From: Gemmataceae bacterium
GTDB taxonomy: Bacteria; Planctomycetota; Planctomycetia; Gemmatales; Gemmataceae
Length of the DNA: 64,000 bases
NCBI GenBank assembly: GCA_901538445.1
Contig: LR594584.1
Location: forward strand, 2,947,586 to 3,011,585
Reading direction: 5' to 3'
Notes under the pieces: generated by a model
Told to the model about the DNA's origin: nothing
What the model saw: only the letters and a program-made list of their open reading frames with translations
The model's database searches: none
Made by a program: the position numbers and the translations under genes
Part shown: one piece after another, positions 18,307 to 27,314 of the stretch
How positions within the stretch are numbered: the first letter of the stretch is position 1
How the letters are laid out: each line of letters opens with the position of its first letter

Positions 18307-18756
18307 GACGGTCTCCGTTGGACAACCAGATGAGCGGTTCGCATGAGGCGAGAGCAAGGAAGCCGCCCCCATTGAAATCGCGGGATGTACCGCCCGGCAG
18401 TAGGGCGGTCAAGCGGATCTCTCGTTGGTGGAAACACGCCGTCCGGGGCGCTGAAAAATCCATACAAACGCATGCCGCGAGCTTCTCACGGCTTTTGCTT
18501 CCGGTCGAGGGGGCTCCGCCCCAAACGCGGTGAACCCGAAGCACCGCCAGCACTCGAGGCAGGTCGAAGCGGGCTTCGGGGCGAAGGCGATTTCCGGATG
18601 CGGCAGGTTTGCGATCCGTGCGACGTGGGGCGCGCGGCAGTGATACCTAAAGTGAAGCGTGTCGTTCCGTGTGAGCTATGAGAGCATCTCCGGTCCGATC
18701 CCACCCCACGTGCCACCGGGTCGTGGTGCGGGGCGGGACGAGGACGGGTGCCCGCC
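18307..18756. other. Intergenic, no gene supported
   Basis: 450 bases between the cyclophilin start and the 66-aa gene. Several short frames are open on both strands but none has a ribosome site plus a protein-like sequence. The cyclophilin promoter should lie near 18310-18360. I see no hairpin with a U-tract. Confidence 0.5.
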
Positions 18757-18957
18757 TTAGCGGGTGAGTGACACACGGACGAGGGCCAGCGCCGGGAACT
18801 CCCGGACGACCGCCCGCGCGGCGCGACGCAGCCGGGCCATGAACTCGTCTCCGGCCAGCGCTTCGCGAATCTCTTCGGCCTCGTTGTCGGGCAGACCGGC
18901 GGGAATGCGCACGGTCAGGTGCACCTCGTCGATCACAACAGTTCGGGTTCTCGCCAT
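18757..18957 (-). CDS. Small conserved-looking protein, end of the MoxR/VWA gene set
   Basis: 66 residues: RTRTVVIDEVHLTVRIPAGL, then DNEAEEIREALAGDEFMARLRRAARAVVREFPAL. One beta-strand region and two helices. It resembles small proteins in planctomycete accessory regions but I cannot name the family. It is the last gene of the long minus-strand set and lies about 125 bases after the membrane protein gene. Confidence 0.6.
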   Translation of the reverse strand: MARTRTVVIDEVHLTVRIPAGLPDNEAEEIREALAGDEFMARLRRAARAVVREFPALALVRVSLTR

Positions 18958-18994
18958 CGTGCCCCGCTCCAGTTGGTGAAACGTGGAAGCAGAC

Positions 18995-19042
18995 TCACCG
19001 TACCAGGAGCGAGATCAGGATCGCGGCGAAGAAGTACGTCAT
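18995..19042 (-). CDS. Possible 15-residue hydrophobic peptide
   Basis: A short frame reads MTYFFAAILISLLVR and stops. It is a single hydrophobic helix with a C-terminal arginine, resembling a tiny membrane peptide. A weak AGGT lies about six bases upstream. It sits between two genes of the same strand. Short length makes chance occurrence plausible. Confidence 0.25.
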   Translation of the reverse strand: MTYFFAAILISLLVR

Positions 19043-19081
19043 GGGAACCTCATGGTCGGAAATGATCGGTGCCGAATCGTA

Positions 19082-19486
19082 TCAGGCCAGAGCGGAGAGA
19101 ACGCCGAGGACGACCAGCCGCGTGACGACCGACCAGCCGGCCAGATAACCGAACAGGACGGTGGCCCTGGTGCGGGACAGATTCAGGTAGGCGTACACCG
19201 CCACGCCCCAGGCGGCGAGCGCCGCGAAGTAACCGAACGGGAACGGGACGAAACTGGTCAGCACGACCGAGGCGATGGCGCAGCCGGAGACGGCCGAGTA
19301 GTTCGGATCGGCGGTCAGATCGGCTGAGTCGGTGAACGTCGACGTGTAGCACGCCACCGACACGGCCCATGTCGCCCACGCCAGGAACGTGAAGATCGAC
19401 AGCGCAATGAGGAGCACCACGGCAACTCCGATTCGGGAATGTCGGGTGGAAGAAGTGAGGGCGGTGGGCGAAATGCGAGCGAGCAT
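19082..19486 (-). CDS. Small membrane protein, unknown
   Basis: 134 residues from ATG 19486. Hydrophobic stretches occur near residues 18-42 (IGVAVVLLIALSIFTFLAWATW), 67-95 (AIASVVLTSFVPFPFGYFAALAAWGVAVYAYL) and 105-125 (FGYLAGWSVVTRLVVLGVLSAL), predicting three or four transmembrane helices. The upstream part of the frame is not protein-like, so 19486 is preferred. No family recognised. Confidence 0.6.
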   Translation of the reverse strand: MLARISPTALTSSTRHSRIGVAVVLLIALSIFTFLAWATWAVSVACYTSTFTDSADLTADPNYSAVSGCAIASVVLTSFVPFPFGYFAALAAWGVAVYAYLNLSRTRATVLFGYLAGWSVVTRLVVLGVLSALA

Positions 19487-19602
19487 CGAAGTGAACGGGA
19501 AGGCCGCACGGGCTGAAGCACCCGCCCGGAGGCGAGTACCGTGACCGGCCACCCTCCCCGATCCACATCTTCGCTCGAACGCACCACGCCCGTCGCACGG
19601 AC

Positions 19603-20193
19603 TCAGTTCAAGACCCCGACCCGACGAGCAGCCCGGCGCAGCCACGCTCCGACCTGGGCGAACGCCGCGGCGCACGCCGCCCCGACCCCGGCGAGGGCCG
19701 CGGACATCGTTTCCGGCATCTGGTAGCAGGCGAGCGCCACCACGAGCCCGACGCCCAGAGCCACGCCCATCGCCCGGCGCACCGGCAGCGCCTCACCGGC
19801 CGCGACCCCGATCGCGGCGACCGAGGCGGTCACCGTCGCGTACTTCGTCGCGACCGCCGTCTTGACCTTCGTGGCGAACGCGACCGTGGCGGTGCGGGCC
19901 GCGGCGACCTTCGTCTTGATCCGGGCCCAGATGCTCGGCTTCTTAGCTTCGGGCGGGACGTCGGGGGTCTTGGGGGCGGGCACGTGCGGGACGAGCATGG
20001 CCCGCAGGTCGGGGTTGGTCATGATCTCGACGATGGCGTCCTTCACGGCCAAGCGGGTGCCCTCGCGGGCGGCGTCGGCGACCGCCTGGTTGAGCCCCTC
20101 GGCCAGGGCGTCGATGATCCCGTCGAGGCGGTCGAGTTGGTCGGCCAGTTGCTTGCGGGTCGGCTTGCCGTTGGACAGGGTTGTTGCGGACAT
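19603..20193 (-). CDS. Unknown protein with coiled N-terminus and C-terminal hydrophobic region
   Basis: 196 residues from ATG 20193 (CGGAGGTAG seven bases upstream). The first 60 residues are helical (QLADQLDRLDGIIDALAEGLNQAVADAAREG), then a proline-rich linker and an alanine-rich amphipathic and hydrophobic C-terminal half (ALGVGLVVALACYQMPETMSAALAGVGAACAAA). It resembles membrane-associated coiled-coil proteins, such as myosin-tail-like or phasin-like, but the family is unknown. It belongs to the same minus-strand gene set. Confidence 0.65.
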   Translation of the reverse strand: MSATTLSNGKPTRKQLADQLDRLDGIIDALAEGLNQAVADAAREGTRLAVKDAIVEIMTNPDLRAMLVPHVPAPKTPDVPPEAKKPSIWARIKTKVAAARTATVAFATKVKTAVATKYATVTASVAAIGVAAGEALPVRRAMGVALGVGLVVALACYQMPETMSAALAGVGAACAAAFAQVGAWLRRAARRVGVLN

Positions 20194-20324
20194 AGAACTA
20201 CCTCCGGTCGTGGTTGTGGGTTCGGGTGGAAACGGGTTTGGGTCGCAACGTCCCGTCAGCGCGCCATGCATGATCGCCTGGCACCAACGGGAGATGCGAA
20301 CGGGTATCGGGAAACGGATCGGTG

Positions 20325-20900
20325 TCAGGACGGGCAGGTGCGGGCGAGTGCGGACTCGGCGGTGAGGACGTCGCTCGCGGCGGCGAGAACGGCGAGGGTG
20401 GCACGGGCCACGGGACCGCCCGCCAGCCCCAGGCCGGTGGCGAGCACGCCCAGCACAACCGCGGCGGCGACCGTGCCCTTCTTGGCCATCCACCACCTCC
20501 CGACGTTCACCCCGACTGCGATTGCCGCGGTGGTGGGAACGGCGGGCATCGAATCGACCTCGGCGGGTTCGTCGTGGGGGTATCGGGCGGGAGCCGAGCG
20601 GCGGTCGTCTTCGTCGGGCTCGTCCCACGAATCCTTGCGGTAGCCCCACTGGTCGCGTTCGTCTTCGCGGTCAGCTACGTCGTCCCGCCAACTCGTCGTC
20701 GGGCGGATCGTGGGCTGCCGCGACGGGGTTGTCCGGGGCGAGGCGACGAGCCGGTCGATGAGGGCGACCACGAGCACATCGCGAACCGCTGTGCCGACCG
20801 CCTGGGCCAGTTCGGTGGCCAGCGCCGCCCGGACCTTGACCTTCAGTTCCGCGAGCGACTCCGCGAGGCGGTGACAGCGGGCGGTGAGGATGGCGCTCAC
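20325..20900 (-). CDS. Unknown protein, charged linker and hydrophobic C-terminus
   Basis: 191 residues from ATG 20900, whose start overlaps the stop of the clamp-like gene (ATGA), so the two are translationally coupled. The helical N-terminus (LAESLAELKVKVRAALATELAQAV) is followed by a highly charged Asp/Arg-rich linker and, near residues 142-165, a hydrophobic helix (KKGTVAAAVVLGVLATGLGLAGG). No family recognised; it resembles its downstream neighbour in layout. Confidence 0.65.
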   Translation of the reverse strand: MSAILTARCHRLAESLAELKVKVRAALATELAQAVGTAVRDVLVVALIDRLVASPRTTPSRQPTIRPTTSWRDDVADREDERDQWGYRKDSWDEPDEDDRRSAPARYPHDEPAEVDSMPAVPTTAAIAVGVNVGRWWMAKKGTVAAAVVLGVLATGLGLAGGPVARATLAVLAAASDVLTAESALARTCPS

Positions 20901-22243
20901 GACGTTCCTCCCAGGTTGAGTTGCTTGAGGTTCGTCATCAATGCCGACAGCACCTTCTTCTGCTTGCTCCCTTGGCGCAGGGCGGCGACCAACCTGGTCG
21001 CAATCGCCGCCGCATCGGACAGTGCGGTTCGCAACTCTTCGGCCAGTTCGAGCGGGTCGGGTGGGTCACCGCGGGGCGGCACGTGGCCGTTGGTTTCGGA
21101 CTTCACGGACGGGCTCCTTTCGGGTTCGGTGGTTGGGTCAGTGGGTTCGGGGGTGATTGTGGCGAGTCCAGCAATCAGATCGGGGTCGAGTTGCACCACG
21201 ACCAGGGTGATGTCGTTGCCTTCGAGGACGGCGGGCTTGTCGGGCGTCAAACGAGCGGTGTGACAACCGAGGGCAAGGGCGCGGGCCAGCACTCGGCGGT
21301 CGAGGGCAACGCGGACCGCGGGACCGGAACGGGTCGAGCGTTCCAGCACCGCCTCTCGGGTCTCGCCGTTCTCCGATCGCCCACGAACGCGCACGACTCG
21401 ATCGACGTCGAGTGTCACGGGACGCAGTTCGTGATCACTTCCGGGCAGGTCGGGCAGCACCGGGAGCAGCGCAGCCGCGTCGGCCGGGTCAATGCGAACG
21501 GTGGTGGGCGTGTGTCGCGGGATGACCGCGGCAACATCGGGGTACTTGGCCGCTGTGTCGTTCGGGAGCCACACTGACCACGACCCGGCACCGACCACGA
21601 GGTGCGTTGCCGAGCGCCCGAGCGTCACGTCCGTTGTTCGTGCCAGTGGTTTGGAGCCGAACACTGACAGCGACGGAACCAAGACGGCGTCGGCGAACGG
21701 GAACGCGAACCCGCCCCAGAGGAGCGCGACCTTGCCGTCCGTGCCCACAACCCGTCCCGCCTTGCCCTGGATCTGGACCTTCGAGAGGGCGAACCGACCG
21801 CTCTCCTTCGCCGCCGTCCGCCCGCACTCGTGCAGGGCGGCAAGCAGACCCACGGACACGGGCGTGAGTTCGGGCGGTGCGGATCGTTCGTGCTGCTTGC
21901 CGGGCAGGATCAACTCCACGGGCAGCGTCCGTGGCTTCCCACAGCCGTGCCACCGCACCACCCCGCGGAGCTTCGTCTCGCGGTCCAGAACGACGCCTTC
22001 GTCGGTCCCGCCCTCGACCTCGGCGAGTACCGCCACCGGCAGCACGAGTAAGTCGTCGGGCTCCTTCGGGGCGGCAAAGGTGTAGATCAGGGTGACGCCC
22101 GCGGTTGTGGTCGTCGCCAGTGTGCGAATCTCGTCCCGGGTCTGAATGACGACCGGCGGCGCCGGGCCACGCGGTCGGCCCGTCACGCACCGGGCGAACA
22201 GCGCCCGGAAGTTCTGTGCCACGGCACGGGTGAACAGAATCAT
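20897..22243 (-). CDS. Probable sliding-clamp-like (DnaN-fold) protein
   Basis: 448 residues. The order of features resembles a DnaN beta clamp. The first third has FRALFARCV..PPVVIQTRDEIRTLATTT and ends in LVLPVAVLAEVEGG. The middle has LLAALHECGRTAAKESGRFALSKVQIQG..GRVVGTDGKVALLW, like the ATDG turn of clamps, then KYPDVAAVIPRHT. The last third continues the pattern, followed by an added 90-residue tail (PTDPTTEPE, then a helix). If right, it encircles DNA and tethers partner proteins. The fold is inferred by eye. It is larger than a typical clamp (about 370). Confidence 0.5.
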   Translation of the reverse strand: MILFTRAVAQNFRALFARCVTGRPRGPAPPVVIQTRDEIRTLATTTTAGVTLIYTFAAPKEPDDLLVLPVAVLAEVEGGTDEGVVLDRETKLRGVVRWHGCGKPRTLPVELILPGKQHERSAPPELTPVSVGLLAALHECGRTAAKESGRFALSKVQIQGKAGRVVGTDGKVALLWGGFAFPFADAVLVPSLSVFGSKPLARTTDVTLGRSATHLVVGAGSWSVWLPNDTAAKYPDVAAVIPRHTPTTVRIDPADAAALLPVLPDLPGSDHELRPVTLDVDRVVRVRGRSENGETREAVLERSTRSGPAVRVALDRRVLARALALGCHTARLTPDKPAVLEGNDITLVVVQLDPDLIAGLATITPEPTDPTTEPERSPSVKSETNGHVPPRGDPPDPLELAEELRTALSDAAAIATRLVAALRQGSKQKKVLSALMTNLKQLNLGGTS

Positions 22244-22275
22244 TGCAAATTACTCCTTCGAGCGGAGAGGTGATG

Positions 22276-22563
22276 TCAGTCGACCGACCAACCGGCCGAG
22301 GCCAGTTCGTCGGACGAGTCGAAGGTCTCGTGGGGCAGTGCCAGGAACTGCTCGAACGAGTCCGGCAGCAGGAAGATGTTGGTCAGGAACACCGTCGAAC
22401 TGAAACCGGTGAGCGCGGCCGCACGGGCGTCGAACACGACACCCAACTCCTCGGCGCCACCAGAGCGCCTGACCACCGGGAGGAAGGGCCAGTGCGCCCA
22501 CAGAGCGGGTGTGGACAGGTACAGCACAGTGCGCTCGTGCGCACGCCGGGCACAGGTCGCCAT
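22276..22563 (-). CDS. Small unknown protein
   Basis: 95 residues from ATG 22563. It reads as ARRAHERTVLYLSTPALWAHW then GGAEELGVVFDARAAALTGFSSTVFLTNIFLLPDSFEQFLALPHETFDSSDEL: mixed alpha/beta, several aromatic residues, acidic C-terminus. No family recognised. It lies between two genes of the same strand and keeps a good codon pattern, which supports it. Confidence 0.55.
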   Translation of the reverse strand: MATCARRAHERTVLYLSTPALWAHWPFLPVVRRSGGAEELGVVFDARAAALTGFSSTVFLTNIFLLPDSFEQFLALPHETFDSSDELASAGWSVD

Positions 22564-22650
22564 CGCACTTTCCGGGTTTCGGGGATAAGGGAAATGCAAC
22601 AGGCCGATCCACACTGGACCGGCCCGGTGAGCCGAAATGAATCGAGAGAA

Positions 22651-23532
22651 TCAGACCGTAGCGGGTTCGGCGGTCGGAGTGCCGGCGATCCGTTCGACCT
22701 TCTCTCGGAGTTCCCGCTCGGCATCGGCCACGGCGCTGTCGAGTCGGCTCTTCTCGCCGGCGAGGTATTCGGCGTAGGCGGCGAGTTTGAACTTGGTGGT
22801 GCGGATCTTCTCGGCGGCACGGGCCAGCGTGTCGTCGCGAGTATCCGTCCCGAACTGCACCACCGCCGCTCGGTGCTCGGCCACCACTGCCGCCAGCCCG
22901 TCGGCCACGGCCTGGGTCACCGACCGATCGCCCTCCTCGGTGCCCGCCGGAACCGGGAAGCGAAGCAACCGCCCGCCGACGCGGTTGAGCAAGTCCTGGA
23001 TCTTGTCGATGAACGCGACGTGGCAGGCCGGCGTGAAATAGCACCCGCCCTGCGGTCGAATCGGGAACAGGTCCGCCTGGCGCTCGAACAGTCGCTGCAC
23101 GACTTTGGTGATGTCCGAGCCGGTGCGGGCGGCGATGCACCGGTCCAGTTCCTCTTGCGCCATCGTCGCCAGACCGGGCAACTCGCAGGTGACGGCCCCG
23201 GTCTGCTTGTCGAGGGTGAGAGTGGTTTCCAGCCGGTACTCGTAGCGGTCGCCTTCACGCGACTCCTGGGTGAACTGAAACTTGACGACCGCCGCGTCTT
23301 CCGAAACCGGACGGATGATGCGCTGGTCGCTAAGCCTCTTACAGGCCCGGCTGAATGCGTGACGCGGAGCCAACTCGCGGGCTACGCCGGGATCGAGCCC
23401 CGCGTCTTCGAGCGCCCGGACCAGCGCCGAATGCGTGACGGAGATGCCGGGGCACGCCCAGGCGATGACTTCACCGAGCAGTCGAGTACCGGCCCCAACA
23501 GGCACCGGCAGGGGAACGGTCGCGGTCGTCAT
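22651..23532 (-). CDS. Unknown protein, MoxR/VWA gene set
   Basis: 293 residues from ATG 23532 (the frame extends but 23532 follows a CGTGAGGTT region). The N-terminus has THSALVRALEDAGLDPGVARELAPRHAFSRACKRLSDQRIIR, a winged-helix-like opening, then a mixed domain with TALPGLATMAQEELDRCIAAR and a conserved-looking CYFTPACHVAFIDKIQDLL, then a coiled C-terminal end (EYLAGEKSRLDSAVADAERELREKVERI). It resembles proteins of unknown function seen in other bacteria's mobile regions. Two cysteines could bind metal. Confidence 0.65.
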   Translation of the reverse strand: MTTATVPLPVPVGAGTRLLGEVIAWACPGISVTHSALVRALEDAGLDPGVARELAPRHAFSRACKRLSDQRIIRPVSEDAAVVKFQFTQESREGDRYEYRLETTLTLDKQTGAVTCELPGLATMAQEELDRCIAARTGSDITKVVQRLFERQADLFPIRPQGGCYFTPACHVAFIDKIQDLLNRVGGRLLRFPVPAGTEEGDRSVTQAVADGLAAVVAEHRAAVVQFGTDTRDDTLARAAEKIRTTKFKLAAYAEYLAGEKSRLDSAVADAERELREKVERIAGTPTAEPATV

Positions 23533-23644
23533 AGAAAAGAACCTCACGGAGGGGGTAGAAACGAAGTGACCCCGCGGACCATCCGCCGGGTCGGGTACGG
23601 AAGCCGTGGCGCGCCAGGCCACGGGTGGTTGGATCATGGGCAGA

Positions 23645-25036
23645 TTAGAGGGACAGGACGTGGCCGACGGCGTCGCCCGCGGGGTCGAGAGCGTTGACCC
23701 GGTGGCACTCGTCGCACACGGCCTCCAGATCGCCGGGCGCGCTGCCGATCACCAGTGCGACGGCACGAACGCGTGCGGACTGCCGCCAGTCGAGGAACCG
23801 CTGCTTGAGTTCCAACGGAATACGGCACCGCGCGTCGGTAACCATCACCAGATCGGTGATGCCCGCGGGAGCGCCGATCTCGCGATACATCCGCGGGAGT
23901 TCGTTGATGGGGACGTCCAGGTCCGAGCCGCCGCCGATGAAGTTGGACAGCCAGTCGCACAGCGCCGACTCGTTCCACCGCGAATGCGGCAAGGCGAGGA
24001 GGCGCTCGCCGCTGCCGCCCGAATACGCGATGAGCCCGGCCCACCGGTGCTGCTGTCGGGCCACCCACGCCAGCGCCAACGCGAGCGCCTTCGCCGTGTG
24101 CGCTTTCGGACCTTCCATGCTGCCACTTTCGTCGGTCACCACCAGGATCGGCCCCTTGCCCACGGGTTCGACGGCGTGGTGTTCTCGACAAAGAGCTTGA
24201 TGCTCGACGATGCGGCGCAGGGTGTCGAGTTCGAGTTCCGGCACCGCGAGCCGGGCCAGTTCCGATGGGAGCAGCCGGCCGATATCGCCGCCCGGTTCAA
24301 CGCCGACCACGTCGTCGAGGCCGTGCGTGACCTTCCGGCGCTGCTTGCTCGCGGCCACACGCCGGAACCGCCCCGCGAGTTCGCTGATTCGCCTCAGCGC
24401 CGGGTCTTTCCGCACCCGCCTGTAAAGCTCGGCGATCGCCCGCGGGTCGTTGCTCCCCGGTTGCCCCGGCCCCATCCCCAGGGCCGACGCCGCGTCGCGG
24501 AGTTCCTCCACATCCTTTCGGGCATCGGTAACGGCTTTGCCCACGGCCCGCAGCGCCGCCATCTCGTCCGCGAGTCCTTCGCTTCCACCGACATCACTCG
24601 GATCGGCCCCTTTCTCGCGTTCCTCCTTCTTGAGTTTGGCAAACTGCTCGGCGAAGTGCCCCGCGGCGATCGCGGCGGCGGTGTCGTCGAGTTGCGTGTC
24701 GGTGTGGAGCGAGCGGTACTCCGGCGTGTCGAGCAACTGCGTGAGGAACTGGTGCCGCTTCGGATCGACGCACCCGTCCGTCAGACGCGGTTGCGGCTCG
24801 AACCCGGCGGCGAAGAAGTCAGCCGCCGCGAACGCATCGGTGCCGGCCTTCTGGAGCCGTTCGCTCTCGGCGACGAGGTCACGGCCGCGGCGCAGCCCCC
24901 ACTCGTCCACCTCCAGCGCCGTGGGACTCTTCGACGCGGCCGGCGGATCGGGCGACGCGGCCGAACCCGCGGGGACGTCGACCGGAGGCGGCTTCGCCTT
25001 GAGGTCGAGCAACTTGAGCAACTCGTTCGGGTCCAT
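23645..25036 (-). CDS. VWA-domain protein (MoxR partner)
   Basis: 463 residues from ATG 25036. An N-terminal helical region is followed by a von Willebrand A domain near residues 295-450: VTDESGSMEGPKAHTAKAL carries the DxSxS metal-binding MIDAS (DESGS), with further elements at GGGSDLD and VMVTDARC. VWA proteins such as ViaA work with MoxR-type AAA+ ATPases, one of which is encoded two genes upstream in this set. It probably bridges the ATPase to its targets. Confidence 0.85.
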   Translation of the reverse strand: MDPNELLKLLDLKAKPPPVDVPAGSAASPDPPAASKSPTALEVDEWGLRRGRDLVAESERLQKAGTDAFAAADFFAAGFEPQPRLTDGCVDPKRHQFLTQLLDTPEYRSLHTDTQLDDTAAAIAAGHFAEQFAKLKKEEREKGADPSDVGGSEGLADEMAALRAVGKAVTDARKDVEELRDAASALGMGPGQPGSNDPRAIAELYRRVRKDPALRRISELAGRFRRVAASKQRRKVTHGLDDVVGVEPGGDIGRLLPSELARLAVPELELDTLRRIVEHQALCREHHAVEPVGKGPILVVTDESGSMEGPKAHTAKALALALAWVARQQHRWAGLIAYSGGSGERLLALPHSRWNESALCDWLSNFIGGGSDLDVPINELPRMYREIGAPAGITDLVMVTDARCRIPLELKQRFLDWRQSARVRAVALVIGSAPGDLEAVCDECHRVNALDPAGDAVGHVLSL

Positions 25037-25058
25037 GAGGTTCCTCGGAAGAAGTGGG

Positions 25059-25934
25059 TCAGTGGCCGTCGCAGCAGTCGAACAGCGGCGTATCGTCGAG
25101 GTCGGAGAGGAAATCGGCCCAACTGAACGAGCGACCGAGGCCGACCACAGAAGTGAGGTTGGGTTGGGCGTTCGCCTCGATCGCGAGCGCTCGTTCCAGA
25201 AGCTCCGGGTGGTGCTCGCGAAGCCAGACGATCTCATGCTTCTTCGACGCGGGACAAAACCAACATGCACTTTTGACCGGCACCGAGAGTCCCGCATCGC
25301 GGATCGACTGCTCGCACGCGGCTCGGTCCATCCCCCAGTCGAGCAACGGGTAGTAGTAGGCGAAGAACTCGGCGTCGAGCTTCGCCTCACGGGATAGCTT
25401 GCGGTCCGACTCGCCCGACTTGGGTTTGGCCCACGTCAACCGGTGCAACTCACCCGTGTCGAGCCCGAGCGCTTTGACCACCCCGGCGCACGTGCGGCGT
25501 GTCTCGCCCGCGTCGAAGCCGATGGCCCGCACGACCCGCTTGCCCTGTTCGAGCAGTTTCGCGGGCGGGAAGTGTCGCAGCACATGGGCATCGGCCGGAC
25601 CGCGTTTGAACTTCAGGCTGCACGTCTTCCCGCCGTAGGCGAGCGACGGGAGCGTGCCGGTGTGCAGGCACTGACCTTCGAGTGTCGAGTACGGAGCGGT
25701 CTTCGGCTCGTATCGGACGGTGACGACGGGCGGGAACGCGATCTCTTTCAGATAGGACTGGATGACGGGCATGTACCGATAGGTCTCCGGCTTCTCCCCG
25801 CCCGTGTCGGCGAACAGGATCATGTCCGGGCGGATGTTGCGCCGGGCGAACTCGACGAGCATGGCGGTGCTGTTCACACCGAGTCCGTACGCGACGACGA
25901 GCGGCCAGTCCGGGTGGGGACGTGGCGGGTCCAT
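25059..25934 (-). CDS. PAPS-reductase-like PP-loop protein
   Basis: 291 residues from ATG 25934. A P-loop-like turn GLGVNSTAM lies near residues 17-25, followed by FADTGGEKPETY, typical of PAPS reductase/DndC-like adenylating proteins. Near residue 240 the segment CWFCPASKK has two cysteines that could bind zinc or an FeS cluster; two Asp/Glu patches surround it. Such proteins activate a sulfate or other group with ATP; DndC does so for phosphorothioate DNA. No DndB, D or E is visible, so the substrate here is unknown. Confidence 0.8.
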   Translation of the reverse strand: MDPPRPHPDWPLVVAYGLGVNSTAMLVEFARRNIRPDMILFADTGGEKPETYRYMPVIQSYLKEIAFPPVVTVRYEPKTAPYSTLEGQCLHTGTLPSLAYGGKTCSLKFKRGPADAHVLRHFPPAKLLEQGKRVVRAIGFDAGETRRTCAGVVKALGLDTGELHRLTWAKPKSGESDRKLSREAKLDAEFFAYYYPLLDWGMDRAACEQSIRDAGLSVPVKSACWFCPASKKHEIVWLREHHPELLERALAIEANAQPNLTSVVGLGRSFSWADFLSDLDDTPLFDCCDGH

Positions 25935-26017
25935 GACGATCTCCGTGGGTGAGTGAAAAACCGGAGCGGCGGCTAAAAGTTGCCGCCGTTCCGGTCAGTG
26001 TTAGGTAGAGGGAGACT

Positions 26018-27151
26018 TCAGACGGCCTCGATGGAGGCGAGCTTGAGCTTCTTGAGTTGGTCTCTCAGGTACAGCCGTGCCTTCTCGATCCGGCCGTTGC
26101 CGGACAGCGCCGCGAGTTGCTTCTCGATCTCGCCCAGCTTCGCAGCGGCTTTGGCAGCTTCGGCCAGGTTGCGCACGTCGGTCGTGGCGAGCACCGACTC
26201 CACTTCGAGCAGCAGTTGCGTGACCCGCATGCCAGCGGGGTTGGCGACCTTCGCGATCACCTGCGCCACCTTCTGCGGCTGTTCGTCAGGTGTATCCCAC
26301 AAACAGTGCTGTGCCACTTCGAGGTGTTCGGGCTGCACCTCGTCGGCCCCGTTCAGGTACGCGAACGCCTGCACCGCGGTCACGCTCTTGAACTGCCGGC
26401 GGTCGCCGGGCACGATCCCTTCGCGGGATAACTCCCGCAGGATCGTCTCCAGGGCGTCCTTTGCTTCCTTCGACCACGGCACCGCGTTCACCTCCCGGTG
26501 CGCTTGCTCGATCTCGGTGGTCGTGATCGTCGTCGAGAGCTTGGGCACATGGTCACGGTGCCACAGAAGTCGCTGCCGGCCGACCTGCGAACTGATCGGG
26601 CGCACGGCTTTGCGGAACAGGAAGCGATCTAAGAGTGCGGTGAGTTCCTTGCCGCTGTCGGGCGACGGCCACTCGTTCGAGGCCGAGACGCAGAGCTTCA
26701 GCGGCACCCGCACGGCCTCACCGTCGTTCTCGAACACCCGCTCGTTGAGCACCTTCAGGAGCGTGTTGAGGATCGCACTGCTCGCTTTCCAGATTTCGTC
26801 AATGAAGCACACCTCGGCTTCGGGCAGGCGCCCCGTGGTGACGCGACGGTAGCGGTCGGCCTTGAGGGCGGTGAGGCTCACCGGTCCCATGACTTCTTCG
26901 ACACAGGTGAACTTGGTGAGCAGGATCGAGAACCGGCGGGCGCTCATCCAGTTCATGACCGCGTCGAGCAGCAGACTCTTGCCACAGCCCGGCGGGCCGA
27001 CGAGTAGCACGTGCTCGTTGGAGAGCAGGGCGGTCAGAACCAGGTCAACCTCGTCGTCCCGCTCGATCAGTGACGACGACAGTTCCTTGCGGGTACCAGC
27101 GAACTTCTCGCGGATCGGATGCGGGTCGGACGGCGGGCGGTACGGCTTCAC
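26018..27151 (-). CDS. MoxR/RavA-like AAA+ ATPase
   Basis: 377 residues from ATG 27151. Walker A GPPGCGKSLL (near residue 55), Walker B VCFIDEI (near 115), then the MoxR-typical ASSAILNTLLKVLNERVFEN and sensor-like ASNEWP region. The C-terminal lid is helical and contains a long coiled stretch (NLAEAAKAAAKLGEIEKQLAALSGN). MoxR ATPases remodel or activate protein complexes with VWA partners. It is the first gene of the minus-strand set; the promoter should lie in 27152-27314. Confidence 0.9.
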   Translation of the reverse strand: MKPYRPPSDPHPIREKFAGTRKELSSSLIERDDEVDLVLTALLSNEHVLLVGPPGCGKSLLLDAVMNWMSARRFSILLTKFTCVEEVMGPVSLTALKADRYRRVTTGRLPEAEVCFIDEIWKASSAILNTLLKVLNERVFENDGEAVRVPLKLCVSASNEWPSPDSGKELTALLDRFLFRKAVRPISSQVGRQRLLWHRDHVPKLSTTITTTEIEQAHREVNAVPWSKEAKDALETILRELSREGIVPGDRRQFKSVTAVQAFAYLNGADEVQPEHLEVAQHCLWDTPDEQPQKVAQVIAKVANPAGMRVTQLLLEVESVLATTDVRNLAEAAKAAAKLGEIEKQLAALSGNGRIEKARLYLRDQLKKLKLASIEAV

Positions 27152-27314
27152 GGCAGTCTCCTTCTATGCGATGGTTTTGGGGAACCGGTTCGCAACCACG
27201 CGAGATGCGTGCGAACCCGAAACGCGAGCGACCCCGACAGCACCAACAGGCGCGAGCGGGGTCGTCGGTGAAGGGGTCAATGGTAAAGACCGCCCTCATT
27301 TATTCTGACTCTTT

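Noticed and set aside
23606-25126. Plus-strand frame over the VWA gene
   Set aside because: Shadow of the VWA gene, which has a MIDAS motif on the minus strand.
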